From: an uncultured Muribaculaceae bacterium
Lineage (GTDB): Bacteria; Bacteroidota; Bacteroidia; Bacteroidales; Muribaculaceae
NCBI GenBank assembly: GCA_944321865.1
Contig: CALUMZ010000020.1
Coordinates: 1-37,405, forward strand
Reading direction: 5' to 3'
DNA length: 37,405 bases
Shown in pieces: positions 17,086 to 26,556 of the stretch (its first letter is position 1; every line of letters begins with the position of its first letter). The notes beneath the pieces are model-generated. The model made no database searches, was not told where the DNA came from, and saw only the letters and a program-made list of their open reading frames with translations. Made by a program: the position numbers and the translations under genes.

Positions 17086-18684
17086 TTACTCAAACACAGC
17101 CTGCTTCGACGCTACCAACGCCTTGAACGACTCCAAGTGACGTATCGATTGCAACGACTTCAACGGGGCTTCATTCACCATTATATCATAACGGCTTCCG
17201 TAACCGGCATCCAAGGCCTTGCCAAGGTAATCTATGGCAGCTTCGGCATTGCCGCACTGCGACATAAGCACGGCTGCCGTGTAATATGCCTCTCCGCCGG
17301 CTTTCATATTCCCGGCAGTTATACTTTTACACCATTCGGCAGCTTCGGCATCCCTGCCAAGTTGGTGCAATGCAAAACCTTTTATCGGCATCGACCCGTC
17401 GCCCGAAAGCAACACTTCGTTAAAGTCGCTTTTCGATGCCTCGGCATCATTCATGCAGTTCAGCTGCACCCAACCGCGCATGTAGCGACCGATGCTCCAC
17501 GACGGACTTGTCATTATTATTTCATTCAACGACAACAGTGCCGTGCGATATTCCCCGGCATCAATGTCGAGAATCGCTTTCTGATACAATGCACCTGCAT
17601 CGCCGGCATTAATTGCCAGTCCGGTTTTCACCGCATTATATGCCGCCGCCACATCGTTCATTGCACTCAGTATTTGCGATTTCATCACATAATAATACAC
17701 TATGTCTCCTTGCATGCCAATGGCCTTGTTGATATAATCCAAAGCCTCGTCATACCGGCACAAGTTATAGGCCGACTGCGCGGCATCGTAATATATGCCA
17801 TGATAGTCATACAAGCCTCTCGCCATCACTTTCTCCAAAGTCAGCAATCCGTCGGCATAATGGGAATGCCCCACTTGCACCGATGCCAGAATATAATAAA
17901 ACATGCCTGTCGACGGGACACTTTCAATCGCGGCACTCAGAGCCGCCACCACATCGTCGTATGCACAATCTGAAAGCTTTATCAGTGCCTGCAATGCCCC
18001 GGTAGCGTCGTTTGATATGCTCATAGCCACAATCAGGTCGTTTGCTGCCTGCCGGTTTTTCCCAAGCATTTGCATTACATCGGCACGACCGATGAACACA
18101 TCGGCTTGAGCCGGATACAATTCCACGGCTTGATTGGCATATTCCTCGGCCTGCCCCAAATTGTTCAAATGCACTTCCGAACGTGCAAGCCCCAATATAG
18201 CCACGTAGTTTATATTATTCCGTCTGTACAACGACAAGTAGCAAGCCCGCGCATTGCCATAATCGCCGGTATCGTAATATGCAGCCGCAAGCATTGTCAG
18301 TACAGTATCTGACGACGGATTCAATTTATTGGCCTCGCGCAAATCGGCAAGAGCAAGCTGCGGCTTATTGGTAGCATTATAAATTTTTGCCCTTAGCACA
18401 TACTCGTCGACCAGCGTTTCCATGTCATCGCGTGTCGTCACACGCAAAGCCGCATTGACATCCTTCAAAGCCGAATCATAATCCCCGTTTATGTAATATT
18501 GGTTGGCACGGCTGTAAAGCGCGACATAGTCATTGGGATTGTTCCGCAACTCATCGGCATACACCTGCATCACGGCATCCATGATTTGCTGCTGCGACGT
18601 TTCTTGCGATGCGGCACCAAAATGGCACATCGTCAACATCACGCCCGCAACAGCCGTTTTTACAAACATTCTCATTGCTTTCAT
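17086..18684 (-). CDS. Exported tetratricopeptide-repeat protein
   Basis: This 532-residue protein has a signal peptide (MKAMRMFVKTAVAGVMLTMCHFGAASQ). About a dozen helix-turn-helix repeats of roughly 34 residues follow, such as ALYSRANQYYINGDYDSALKDVNAAL and LGLARSEVHLNNLGQAEEYANQAVEL-type units. TPR arrays act as protein-binding scaffolds, here presumably in the periplasm. I prefer the ATG at 18684 over a GTG at 18696, which would overlap kdsA. It is the last gene of the run, 8 bp after kdsA and followed by a terminator. The partner protein is unknown. Confidence 0.85.
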   Translation of the reverse strand: MKAMRMFVKTAVAGVMLTMCHFGAASQETSQQQIMDAVMQVYADELRNNPNDYVALYSRANQYYINGDYDSALKDVNAALRVTTRDDMETLVDEYVLRAKIYNATNKPQLALADLREANKLNPSSDTVLTMLAAAYYDTGDYGNARACYLSLYRRNNINYVAILGLARSEVHLNNLGQAEEYANQAVELYPAQADVFIGRADVMQMLGKNRQAANDLIVAMSISNDATGALQALIKLSDCAYDDVVAALSAAIESVPSTGMFYYILASVQVGHSHYADGLLTLEKVMARGLYDYHGIYYDAAQSAYNLCRYDEALDYINKAIGMQGDIVYYYVMKSQILSAMNDVAAAYNAVKTGLAINAGDAGALYQKAILDIDAGEYRTALLSLNEIIMTSPSWSIGRYMRGWVQLNCMNDAEASKSDFNEVLLSGDGSMPIKGFALHQLGRDAEAAEWCKSITAGNMKAGGEAYYTAAVLMSQCGNAEAAIDYLGKALDAGYGSRYDIMVNEAPLKSLQSIRHLESFKALVASKQAVFE

Positions 18685-18692
18685 CTGCAGCT

Positions 18693-19514
18693 TCACTGCC
18701 TGTTGTTAATCTTGTTTATCGTCATTCTTATTTCGGTGAGACGTTCAAGCAGCCCCTCTATCAAGTCGAGCCGCAACATGTTGGCACCGTCGCTCTTTGC
18801 CTCGGCCGGGTTTTGATGCGTTTCAATAAACAAGCCGTCGGCACCGGCAGCTATCGCCGCACGCGCCATAGGCTCTATCAAGTGAGGTAACCCACCTGTC
18901 ACCCCTTTGGGTTGATTGGGTTGCTGCAACGAGTGCGTTGCGTCGTAAATAACAGGGCACCCATTTTCTTTCATTGCGGGGAAACCACGAAAATCCACCA
19001 CAAGGTCATAATAACCGAATGTAGTGCCGCGCTCCGTTATTGCCACCTCATCATTGCCGGCATCTCTCACCTTTTGCACCGCAAACGACATGGCCTCGGG
19101 CGACAAGAACTGTCCCTTCTTTATGTTCACCATTTTCCCGGTGCGTGCGGCAGCCACGAGCAAGTCGGTCTGGCGGCACAGGAACGCCGGTATTTGCAAT
19201 ACATCCACATATTTTGCAGCCAACGATGCTTCTTCGGCGCTATGAATGTCGGTCACGACAGGCACGCCATATCTGTCGTGCACCTTCCTCAGTATTTCAA
19301 GGGCCTGTATGTCGCCGATACCGGTAAAAGAGTCTAACCGCGAACGGTTGGCCTTTCGGTAACTGCCTTTGAACACGTATGGAATATTCAACCGGCGGGC
19401 AACAGCCGACACGCGGTCGGCAATCTCCATCGCCATTTCTTCACCTTCTATGACGCACGGCCCTGCAAGCAAAAAGAAGTTGCCGGTGGGCGATGACATT
19501 AATTCTTTTATCAT
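18693..19514 (-). CDS. kdsA: 3-deoxy-8-phosphooctulonate synthase (KDO-8-P synthase)
   Basis: KdsA condenses arabinose 5-phosphate with phosphoenolpyruvate to make KDO-8-phosphate for lipid A core sugar. The sequence shows LLAGPCVIEG, FKGSYRKANRSR, VTDIHSAEEA, QIPAFLCRQTDLL and the late YDATHSLQQP. The Cys in AGPC (residue 20) is the metal ligand of the metal-dependent class; the metal-independent E. coli type has Asn there. The length of 273 residues is normal. It starts 14 bp after rsmE in the same run. Confidence 0.95.
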   Translation of the reverse strand: MIKELMSSPTGNFFLLAGPCVIEGEEMAMEIADRVSAVARRLNIPYVFKGSYRKANRSRLDSFTGIGDIQALEILRKVHDRYGVPVVTDIHSAEEASLAAKYVDVLQIPAFLCRQTDLLVAAARTGKMVNIKKGQFLSPEAMSFAVQKVRDAGNDEVAITERGTTFGYYDLVVDFRGFPAMKENGCPVIYDATHSLQQPNQPKGVTGGLPHLIEPMARAAIAAGADGLFIETHQNPAEAKSDGANMLRLDLIEGLLERLTEIRMTINKINNRQ

Positions 19515-19528
19515 TTTTCTCTACAATT

Positions 19529-20236
19529 TTATTTCTGTTTCAATGCATGACATGCGGCAACGGCATACATGGCCGCAGTCTCGGTACGCAGGCGGCTTTC
19601 GCCGAAAGTCACCGGGACGAAACCATGTCCGATGGCCGCAGCCACCTCCTCGGGGCTGAAATCCCCCTCGGGTCCTATCATTACAATTACATCTTCATCG
19701 GGCCTGTAACAAGCCTCAAACTGCTTGCGCTCGGTATCGGCATCACAATATGCAATAAACCGCTGCCGGGGCAATTCGGCGGCGTCCAGCACCTTCTTGA
19801 CTGCCGTCATTTCATCAAGTTCGGGCAACGTGGCTTTCAACGATTGTTTCATTGCCGAGACAAGGATTTTGCCTATGCGCTCGCGCTTGAGTTCTTTACG
19901 TTCGGAATGGCGGCACAGCAGCGGTATGATTCTATCCACCCCCATTTCGGTCACTTTCTCGGCCATCCATTCCATGCGGTCGACGTTTTTTGTCGGAGCC
20001 ACGGCAATCATGATTTTACCGTTCCAGTGGTTCGGCTCATGCCTGCATTCCGTGACTTCCACTCCGCACCGCTTGGAGTGAGCCAGTGCGATGCGGCACA
20101 AGTACAGATTGCCCTTGCCGTCGATTACTTCTATTTCATCCCCTTTGGTCAACCTTAGCACACGAATCGCGTGCTGCGACTCGGCCTCGGGCAGTTCAAG
20201 AGTAGATGCTATGTCGGGAGCATAAAACCTGTGCAT
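19529..20236 (-). CDS. rsmE: 16S rRNA (uracil-1498-N3)-methyltransferase RsmE
   Basis: RsmE methylates N3 of U1498 in the decoding region of 16S rRNA. It is a 235-residue SPOUT protein. The N-terminal PUA-like part starts MHRFYAPD. The knotted SAM-binding part shows IAVAPTKNVDRMEW, VMIGPEGDFSPEEV and the final VTFGESRLRTETAAMYAV, which are the family signatures. It is flanked closely by nupG-like and kdsA genes (9 and 14 bp). Confidence 0.94.
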   Translation of the reverse strand: MHRFYAPDIASTLELPEAESQHAIRVLRLTKGDEIEVIDGKGNLYLCRIALAHSKRCGVEVTECRHEPNHWNGKIMIAVAPTKNVDRMEWMAEKVTEMGVDRIIPLLCRHSERKELKRERIGKILVSAMKQSLKATLPELDEMTAVKKVLDAAELPRQRFIAYCDADTERKQFEACYRPDEDVIVMIGPEGDFSPEEVAAAIGHGFVPVTFGESRLRTETAAMYAVAACHALKQK

Positions 20237-20245
20237 GGCTAAATA

Positions 20246-21523
20246 TTACTTCTGTTGTATCCTGTTTGCGGCAGTCGCCTTGTTTTCTTTAAAAATGAGC
20301 ATGAACAAGACAGCAACAACCAAGGCATAAGCAGCAAACAACAACCACGACGTGCTCCAACCATCAAGTTGCATGTGTATGTCGCTTTGCGAATACACAA
20401 AGTGGTCTATGACTGCCTGTGCCGACAATGTGCCGATAGTAGCACCGATGCCATTCGTCATTACCATAAACAATCCTTGGGCACTGGAACGTATCGACGA
20501 ATCGGTTTCCTTGTCGACAAACAGTGCGCCCGACACATTAAAGAAATCAAATGCCACACCATAAACAATCATCGACAATATAAACATCCATACACCGCTG
20601 CCCGGGTCGCCAAGCCCAAACAAGCCAAACCGTAATACCCATGCACACATGGCAATAAGCATCACAATCTTTATCCCGAAACGCTTCAAGAAGAACGGTA
20701 TGAGCAATATGCACAGCGTTTCGCTCATCTGCGAAAGCGAGATAAGGGCATTGGCATGATTGGCTCCAAACGTATCGGCATACTCTGCCACATCCTTAAA
20801 TGTGGTTATAAACGGGTTGGCATACCCGTTGGTTATCTGCAACGATACCCCAAGCAGCATGCTGAAAATAAAAAATATCGCCATGCGCTTGTTTTTAAAC
20901 AACGTGAATGCCCGCAATCCGAGGGCTTCGACAATCCCTCCGCCATTGTCTTTCTTGCTCGTCGGGCAATTGGGAAGGGTAAGAGAATAGACACACAACA
21001 AGATGCTTATTATTGCCGACACAAAAAATTGTGCGTATGTATACTGGAATCCTGTAACATCCACAAGTATCATCGAACATATAAACCCAATGGTGCCAAA
21101 AATCCTTATCGGAGGAAAATCCTTCACGGTGTCAAGCCCCGCCTTGGTCAAACCGGAAAAGGCAACGGAATTGGCAAGCCCGATTGTTGGCATGAAGAAC
21201 GCCACGCTTACCGTGTAAAGCGAAAACAACGTGGCAAAATCGACCTCATTGCCCGCCATCATTCCATACCACCCGGCCGCGCCCATCGACACCCCGGCTA
21301 TCAAGTGACACACACTCAACACCTTCTGCGCAGGCATGACACGGTCGGCTATAATACCTATGAGAGCAGGCATAAACAACGACACGATGCCCTGCACAGC
21401 ATAGAATAATCCTATGTTACCGGCGAGCCCCACGTTTACAAGGTAACTGCCCATCGAAGTCAAGTAAGCTCCCCAAACGGCATATTCGAGGAAATTCATC
21501 AATATCAGTCTTAGCTTCAGCAT
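20246..21523 (-). CDS. Nucleoside permease, NupG/XapB-type MFS transporter
   Basis: This 425-residue protein has about 12 membrane segments. The N-terminus MLKLRLILMNFLEYAVWGAYLTSMGSYL and the segment KDFPPIRIFGTIGFI match the nucleoside:H+ symporter family. It would import nucleosides for salvage. It lies inside an operon with RNA modification and envelope genes, 48 bp after the bifunctional nuclease gene. Specific substrates cannot be read from the sequence. Confidence 0.88.
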   Translation of the reverse strand: MLKLRLILMNFLEYAVWGAYLTSMGSYLVNVGLAGNIGLFYAVQGIVSLFMPALIGIIADRVMPAQKVLSVCHLIAGVSMGAAGWYGMMAGNEVDFATLFSLYTVSVAFFMPTIGLANSVAFSGLTKAGLDTVKDFPPIRIFGTIGFICSMILVDVTGFQYTYAQFFVSAIISILLCVYSLTLPNCPTSKKDNGGGIVEALGLRAFTLFKNKRMAIFFIFSMLLGVSLQITNGYANPFITTFKDVAEYADTFGANHANALISLSQMSETLCILLIPFFLKRFGIKIVMLIAMCAWVLRFGLFGLGDPGSGVWMFILSMIVYGVAFDFFNVSGALFVDKETDSSIRSSAQGLFMVMTNGIGATIGTLSAQAVIDHFVYSQSDIHMQLDGWSTSWLLFAAYALVVAVLFMLIFKENKATAANRIQQK

Positions 21524-21571
21524 ATTTCTTTGATAGTAATAGTATTAGTTTGTTTCTTCTGTTTGTTCATG

Positions 21572-22162
21572 TTAACCCTTATGCTCGGCTCGTTTCTTGT
21601 CGATGGCTTTCTTTATTTCGGCCGCTATTTCATATTCTTCATTATCGACACACATTTGAAGCATCTTTTCAAGTTTCCCGATAGAGCAGTTCTGGTAACC
21701 GTTTCCCACATCGGCGGCGTCGGATTGTTCATCTTCTTCTCCGTCGGGCTTGTCATTCATCACAAATCCGGTTTTTTCCATTATTTCTCGTGTGGTGTAA
21801 ATGGGGGCATTCATCCGCAACGCAAGAGCCACGGCATCGGATGTACGAGAATCAAGTACTACCTCGGTGGTTTCGCTTCTGAAAGTCAACTCCGACAAGA
21901 AAACGCCTTCATCAAACCTGCTTATGAAAACATCTTCAAGTTCAATGCCGAAAGCATGAGCCATGCTGACAAACAAATCGTGCGGCATGGGACGTGGAGG
22001 AATTATGTTCTCCAGTCTCACCGCTATTGCTTGCGCCTCGGCTATGCCGACAACTATGGGTATGCGATACGGCCCGTCGACTTGAGCAAGGACAAGGGCG
22101 TATGCGCCTTGTTGCACTTGGCTGTAAGTTATACCCATTACATTCAGTTCCACGCGCTCCAT
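21572..22162 (-). CDS. Bifunctional nuclease-domain protein (DUF151) with C-terminal UvrB/UvrC motif
   Basis: This is a 196-residue protein. The BFN/DUF151 domain covers residues 1-140 (MERVELNVMGITYSQVQQG, IPIVVGIAEAQAIAVRL, LDSRTSDAVALALRMNAPIY). An acidic linker is followed by a short UVR motif at the C-terminus (LEKMLQMCVDNEEYEIAAEIKKAIDK). Members of the family have DNase/RNase activity in plants and are widespread in Bacteroidetes, where the role is unsettled. I chose ATG 22162; a GTG at 22171 overlaps the mnmA stop and is an alternative. The tight coupling to mnmA suggests cotranslation. Confidence 0.88.
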   Translation of the reverse strand: MERVELNVMGITYSQVQQGAYALVLAQVDGPYRIPIVVGIAEAQAIAVRLENIIPPRPMPHDLFVSMAHAFGIELEDVFISRFDEGVFLSELTFRSETTEVVLDSRTSDAVALALRMNAPIYTTREIMEKTGFVMNDKPDGEEDEQSDAADVGNGYQNCSIGKLEKMLQMCVDNEEYEIAAEIKKAIDKKRAEHKG

Positions 22163-22167
22163 CTTTC

Positions 22168-23250
22168 TCACCCTTTATTTACATTCTGTCCTGTGATTAT
22201 ACCGCTGCCATAGCACAAATGCGCATCGGGACTGTATATTACGGCAAACTGTCCCGGGGCTATGCCTTGGACTTTCTTTTCCGACTCTATCACATACTCC
22301 ATGCCTCCAAGGTGGGTCAGACGCGCCCGGGTAAATTCGGGCGAGTGACGGTTCTTGAACATTATGTCGACCGGGCCTTCCACACCTTCCCACGGATTGC
22401 CTGAGATAAAGTGCATTTCATCGATATGAATCACTTTGCCATATTGCTTTTCGTTGCCATACCCGTTGCTGACGTATATGGTATTGTCGGCCACATTCTT
22501 TTTCACCACATACCACGGCCCGCCGCTCAGCCCGAGGCCTTTGCGCTGCCCTATCGTGTGGAACCAGTATCCGTTATGCTCGCCGAGTTTCTTGCCGGTT
22601 TCTATTTCAATGATGCTACCCTTCTTTTCTCCCAGATGGCGGCGAATGAAATCGTTGTAATTTATCTTGCCGAGGAAACATATTCCTTGACTATCCTTGC
22701 GATAGGCATTTGGCATCTTCGTTTCCATGGCTATGCGGCGCACTTCGCTCTTGGGCATGCTACCTATGGGAAACATCAAGTGCATCAGTTGCTTGTAACT
22801 TATCTGGGCAAGGAAATCGGTCTGGTCTTTTACCGGGTCGACCGCCGTGGCAAGGTATTTCACACCGTCGATAAAGTCGGTCGTGGCATAATGCCCCGTT
22901 GCAGTCATGTCAAATTCATGCCCCCAACGCTCTTCAAAATATCCGAATTTTATCATCTTGTTGCACATCATGTCGGGATTGGGTGTCAACCCGGCTTTGA
23001 CTGTGCGCAGGGCATATTCCATCACATTGTCCCAATATTCTTGGTGCAACGACACCACATCGAGCGGCAACCCGTAACGCGACGCTATCAACCGGCACAT
23101 CTCTATATCTTCCTCGGCCGAACAATCTCCTTCGCCGTTATCCATTCCTATCCTGATGTAAAACAAGTGCAAGTCGTGTCCTTCTTCCTTAAGTTTATGT
23201 ACGACAACCGCACTGTCAACGCCTCCGGATATCAAAACTGCTATATTCAT
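22168..23250 (-). CDS. mnmA: tRNA-specific 2-thiouridylase MnmA
   Basis: MnmA puts sulfur at position 2 of the wobble uridine in tRNAs for Lys, Glu and Gln. The PP-loop SGGVDS is at residues 8-13, directly after the start. The two active-site cysteines fit C96 ([13 protein letters not shown]) and C191 ([12 protein letters not shown]). The length is 360 residues. I chose the ATG at 23250 because [10 protein letters not shown] is the standard beginning; the frame upstream to 23307 adds a basic stretch not seen in the family. The stop is next to the start of the nuclease gene. Confidence 0.95.
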   Translation of the reverse strand: MNIAVLISGGVDSAVVVHKLKEEGHDLHLFYIRIGMDNGEGDCSAEEDIEMCRLIASRYGLPLDVVSLHQEYWDNVMEYALRTVKAGLTPNPDMMCNKMIKFGYFEERWGHEFDMTATGHYATTDFIDGVKYLATAVDPVKDQTDFLAQISYKQLMHLMFPIGSMPKSEVRRIAMETKMPNAYRKDSQGICFLGKINYNDFIRRHLGEKKGSIIEIETGKKLGEHNGYWFHTIGQRKGLGLSGGPWYVVKKNVADNTIYVSNGYGNEKQYGKVIHIDEMHFISGNPWEGVEGPVDIMFKNRHSPEFTRARLTHLGGMEYVIESEKKVQGIAPGQFAVIYSPDAHLCYGSGIITGQNVNKG

Positions 23251-23281
23251 TTCCTTTATAATCCTGTCTTTTATTTTTTCA

Positions 23282-23779
23282 TCACGCCTTGTCGAGTTCT
23301 TCCTCAACTTGACGGTCAGTGCCCAAGAATCTTATCGACATCAAGTAGTCGAGCGAAACCTTCCCGGGTCCTGCAAGCAAAATATACACAAATATCCCTA
23401 TGAACAATATAGGCACATAACCCGGTTGCAGGCTGAACAACATCTCGAGCGGCGCATCCACCACATTAGTCAATATGAAATCCTCGGCGACTAACATCAA
23501 CAATATTGGCGGTATTACCGCAAGACGCGAAAGCAACCCAAGCATTATCAACGTCGAACACACTATTTCAACGACAATCACCACCACGAGCGTTGCCTCG
23601 CCCGACATCCCGACGAGACCTATCATGTCGTTGGAAATGGCATCGAAATATGTCCATTGCCTTATACCGAACTGCATAAACATAATGCCGACAAACAGCC
23701 TTATGAACAATCGTGAAAGATTGCTGTAGGTGTGGCCTGCACTATAAAGCAATAATTTCTTGAAGAAAGTTGGAACCAT
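23282..23779 (-). CDS. DoxX-family membrane protein
   Basis: This 165-residue protein has four predicted membrane helices. The DoxX-like beginning is [22 protein letters not shown], with further helices near [31 protein letters not shown] and [23 protein letters not shown]. The C-terminus is charged. DoxX proteins are linked to quinone or thiol redox functions in some bacteria, but the role here is unknown. A thioredoxin-like gene lies 20 bp upstream, which weakly fits a redox link. Confidence 0.8.
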   Translation of the reverse strand: MVPTFFKKLLLYSAGHTYSNLSRLFIRLFVGIMFMQFGIRQWTYFDAISNDMIGLVGMSGEATLVVVIVVEIVCSTLIMLGLLSRLAVIPPILLMLVAEDFILTNVVDAPLEMLFSLQPGYVPILFIGIFVYILLAGPGKVSLDYLMSIRFLGTDRQVEEELDKA

Positions 23780-23799
23780 TGTGTTATGTGCTTTTTTGT

Positions 23800-24699
23800 T
23801 TAGTTCAACAAAAGTTTTATCCCCTCGACGTTAATATTCTTGTCGATTATGATTTTCTTGTCATCAAGGATATAAATACTGGGCTGAATGCGCAAATCAT
23901 ATTTTTCGACAATCTCGTCGTTTGCGCCTATTATCCAGTTTTTACTGTAATTGCGCGCCTTCTCGGCCCATTCGTCGGTATATTTGCCCATATATACACA
24001 CACAAACGTCACTTCGCCTGCATCAATCATTCGGTTCAACTTGACGTCGGTGCTCAAGCGCAAGCGGCCTATGGTACAATCCTCACACTCCTCGTCGTTG
24101 AAAAACAGAAATATCATTTTACCGTCTATATCCGACAACTTCTTCTTGCTGCCGTCGGCAAGATGCAATTCAAAATCCTGAGCCTTGTTACCCATCAGAT
24201 TATTCTCAAGCAATTCAAGTTGATACTTATAACGCTCCTTCTCCGACTTCTTGAGCATGTTATTGTCCATCACACTCTCCAGAAAAGGTATGTACACTTC
24301 GTCGCTCCAGTACTCGGCTCCCGGAGCGTACAATGCACGCTCGGCAATCTCGGCAATAAGCATGAAATTCGACTTGTTTGACTGTGCCCTGCGCATCATG
24401 TCCTTTATGCACGACACCACTATGGTCTTATGCGCATATTTAAAGAAATTCACATAATCCCTGAACGTTGCTTCAAACACGCGCTCATCTCTTATCGGTG
24501 CCGAGAAATCATAGTTCTCCCAAAAATTCTGGATTATATAATTTGTTCTATTTTCAAGCGATATTATCGTATCGGGGACAACGGGATAATCAAACAACCG
24601 CTGCTGCCCGGCTATGCTTACCCCTTGGGCAGATGTTACACTTGGCAACAATGATAACAAAAAGACTTGGATACTCAATAATCTTCTAAACACATTCAT
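23800..24699 (-). CDS. DUF5106-type protein with C-terminal thioredoxin-like domain
   Basis: This is a 299-residue exported protein with signal peptide MNVFRRLLSIQVFLLSLLPSVTSA. The middle helical region (about 35-170) resembles the Bacteroidales DUF5106 module. The C-terminal part (about 172-299) is thioredoxin/TlpA-like, with FLFFNDEECEDCTIGRLRL carrying a CEDC redox pair and a cis-Pro segment LRIQPSIYILD. It probably acts on thiols in the periplasm. It is the first gene of the eight-gene run. Confidence 0.8.
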   Translation of the reverse strand: MNVFRRLLSIQVFLLSLLPSVTSAQGVSIAGQQRLFDYPVVPDTIISLENRTNYIIQNFWENYDFSAPIRDERVFEATFRDYVNFFKYAHKTIVVSCIKDMMRRAQSNKSNFMLIAEIAERALYAPGAEYWSDEVYIPFLESVMDNNMLKKSEKERYKYQLELLENNLMGNKAQDFELHLADGSKKKLSDIDGKMIFLFFNDEECEDCTIGRLRLSTDVKLNRMIDAGEVTFVCVYMGKYTDEWAEKARNYSKNWIIGANDEIVEKYDLRIQPSIYILDDKKIIIDKNINVEGIKLLLN

Positions 24700-24748
24700 T
24701 GGTTACATTTTTTACATCTTCCGGCAACAAGACTATCTTTTGCCAAGG

Positions 24749-24779
24749 TAAAAGTAAACTAATATATCCGATTAAACAA
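24749..24779 (-). promoter_or_regulatory. Weak promoter candidate upstream of the DUF5106 gene
   Basis: On the minus strand TTG (24777-24779), 20 bp, then TACTTTTA (24749-24756). The -7 word lacks the final G. It is the best match in the 175 bp gap between murQ and this gene, and the operon must start near here. Confidence 0.35.
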
Positions 24780-24821
24780 TAATACGGCCCACAAAAAATG
24801 CAATCTTCAATATTTTTAAAC

Positions 24822-24845
24822 AAAAAACGGGCTGCACACGCCCGT
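24822..24845 (-). terminator. Terminator of the murQ operon
   Basis: ACGGGC (24827-24832) pairs with GCCCGT (24840-24845) around a 7 nt loop. On the minus strand a T run follows (24822-24827). It lies 29 bp after the murQ stop. Confidence 0.8.
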
Positions 24846-24874
24846 ACCTGAAAAAGCAACCACCTGACAATTAA

Positions 24875-25693
24875 TCATTCACGATGGCCGTAAGCATCTA
24901 TTGCTGCTTTCACCGACCCATGCAACAACAATAAGCGGCGAGCCTCGTCATATTCCAGCCCAAGCTCATCGACAAGCATTCGGCTGCCCCGGTCGACAAG
25001 TTTGGCGTTGGTGAGTTGCATGTTAACCATCTTGTTGCCTTTCACACGCCCCATTTGTATCATTACCGTGGTGGTTATCATGTTACAAATCATCTTTTGC
25101 CCGGTCCCCGACTTCATGCGGGAACTCCCGGTCACATATTCGGGACCCACAATCATCTCTATCGGGACTTCGGTCACGCCCGACACCGGTGCATCGGGAT
25201 TGCTTGTAATTGAGGCCGTCAGGCATCCCGCTTCCCGGGCGCGTTTCAACGCTCCTATCACGTAAGGGGTCGTCCCCGAAGCCGCAATGCCTATCACCGT
25301 GTCTTTTTCATTTATATTGTGCTTTTGCAGGTCTTTCCAGCCCTGTTCGGCATCATCTTCGGCATTTTCCACCGGATTGCGCAAAGCCGTGTCGCCACCC
25401 GCAATAAGCCCGATAACCCATGTTGGCTCCATACCGAACGTTGGAGGAATCTCCGAGGCATCAAGCACGCCCAAGCGTCCCGAAGTGCCGGCCCCTATAT
25501 AAAAAATCCTGCCGCCGCGTTTCATTCGTGGGACAATTCCGGCAACGAGCTTCTCTATTTGAGGAATGGCACGCCCGACGGCATCGGCCACTTTGTGGTC
25601 TTCTGTATTTATTTCCGTGAGTATGTCATGTATCGACTTTTTTTCAAGGTCGTTATACAACGACGGCTGCTCGCTAATCTTAACAAATGCCAT
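24875..25693 (-). CDS. murQ: N-acetylmuramic acid 6-phosphate etherase
   Basis: MurQ cleaves the lactyl ether of MurNAc-6-phosphate to GlcNAc-6-phosphate and D-lactate. The sugar-isomerase fold is seen in IGAGTSGRLGVLDASE and GIAASGTTPYVIGAL. The two catalytic glutamates of the family correspond to E81 (DASEIPPTFG) and E112 (VENAEDD). The length of 272 residues is slightly shorter than in E. coli. It is the last gene of the operon, 14 bp after murK. The C-terminal part carries the expected helical region (NAKLVDRGSRMLVDELG). Confidence 0.96.
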   Translation of the reverse strand: MAFVKISEQPSLYNDLEKKSIHDILTEINTEDHKVADAVGRAIPQIEKLVAGIVPRMKRGGRIFYIGAGTSGRLGVLDASEIPPTFGMEPTWVIGLIAGGDTALRNPVENAEDDAEQGWKDLQKHNINEKDTVIGIAASGTTPYVIGALKRAREAGCLTASITSNPDAPVSGVTEVPIEMIVGPEYVTGSSRMKSGTGQKMICNMITTTVMIQMGRVKGNKMVNMQLTNAKLVDRGSRMLVDELGLEYDEARRLLLLHGSVKAAIDAYGHRE

Positions 25694-25707
25694 TGCTGCT
25701 GCCTGAA

Positions 25708-26556
25708 TTATTTGTTGCCTGAATAATATTCCACAAGGCCATCCATCGGGCTCTTTATAATCTTGCCTATGTTTATATACAATGCCTTGGCTGCTTCCTC
25801 AAGCACTTCACGGTAGTTAACGGCTATCGACCCTACAAAGTTTACCGACAATTCCTTATAATTGTCGTAATTTTCCACATTGCGCACAAAAAACGATTTG
25901 AACGCATTCAATACAAGACGATGCACCGACGGCTCTTCGATATTTTCGGCAAGGAAAGGCGACAATGATGCCAAGAAGCTGTTGGCGCCGGGCTTGCGAT
26001 ACACGTTCTCCAATATTATCTGCGGGGTTAGGTTATACTGTTCCATGAATTTGTCGACAAGATGCTTCGGCATTTGCCTTTTTAACAAGTCTCCCACAAG
26101 CAGTTTTCCCAGAACGGCACCGCTACCCTCGTCTCCCAATATATAACCCAGCGAAGGGACATTGTCGGTTATCCTCTCTCCGTCGTAATAACACGAATTA
26201 GACCCCGTCCCCATGATGCACACAATGCCGGGGGCGTCCCCACATGCCGCACGTGCGGCAGCAAGCATATCGGTCTCGACCACAATCTTGGATGCTTCGG
26301 GAATATTACGATGCAACGCCTCCCTCATATTACTGCAAATATTGTCGAAAAGGCAACCGGCACCGTAGTAATAAATCTCGTCGATGTGCAAACCATTCAA
26401 AAGCGGCATTAACTCACGACCGATAGTTTCGGCCATCTCTTCCTTGGAAAGCATCATCGCATTCATTCCGGCAGTGAAAACACGAGACACAACCTTACCA
26501 TTATCAATGGCACACCATTCTACATTGGTTGCTCCACCGTCTGCTATCAATATCAT
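25708..26556 (-). CDS. murK: MurNAc/GlcNAc kinase of the BadF/BagF ATPase type
   Basis: This 282-residue sugar kinase has the ASKHA fold. The phosphate-1 motif is MILIADGGATNVEWCAID, and the later motif CIMGTGSNSCYYDG is followed by GYILGDEGSGAVLG. It would phosphorylate MurNAc (and perhaps GlcNAc) with ATP after uptake. The ATGA overlap with the upstream murT stop (26553-26556) and the murQ gene downstream match the Tannerella forsythia murTKQ arrangement. The substrate preference between MurNAc and GlcNAc is inferred from context only. Confidence 0.85.
   Translation of the reverse strand: MILIADGGATNVEWCAIDNGKVVSRVFTAGMNAMMLSKEEMAETIGRELMPLLNGLHIDEIYYYGAGCLFDNICSNMREALHRNIPEASKIVVETDMLAAARAACGDAPGIVCIMGTGSNSCYYDGERITDNVPSLGYILGDEGSGAVLGKLLVGDLLKRQMPKHLVDKFMEQYNLTPQIILENVYRKPGANSFLASLSPFLAENIEEPSVHRLVLNAFKSFFVRNVENYDNYKELSVNFVGSIAVNYREVLEEAAKALYINIGKIIKSPMDGLVEYYSGNK

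Noticed and set aside
16723..17973. 416-codon open frame on the plus strand
   Set aside because: It runs across the lepA start, a promoter, a terminator and the TPR gene on the other strand, which no real gene would do.
23251..23307. 19-residue extension of MnmA
   Set aside because: MnmA normally begins a few residues before the SGGVDS loop; the ATG at 23250 gives exactly that.
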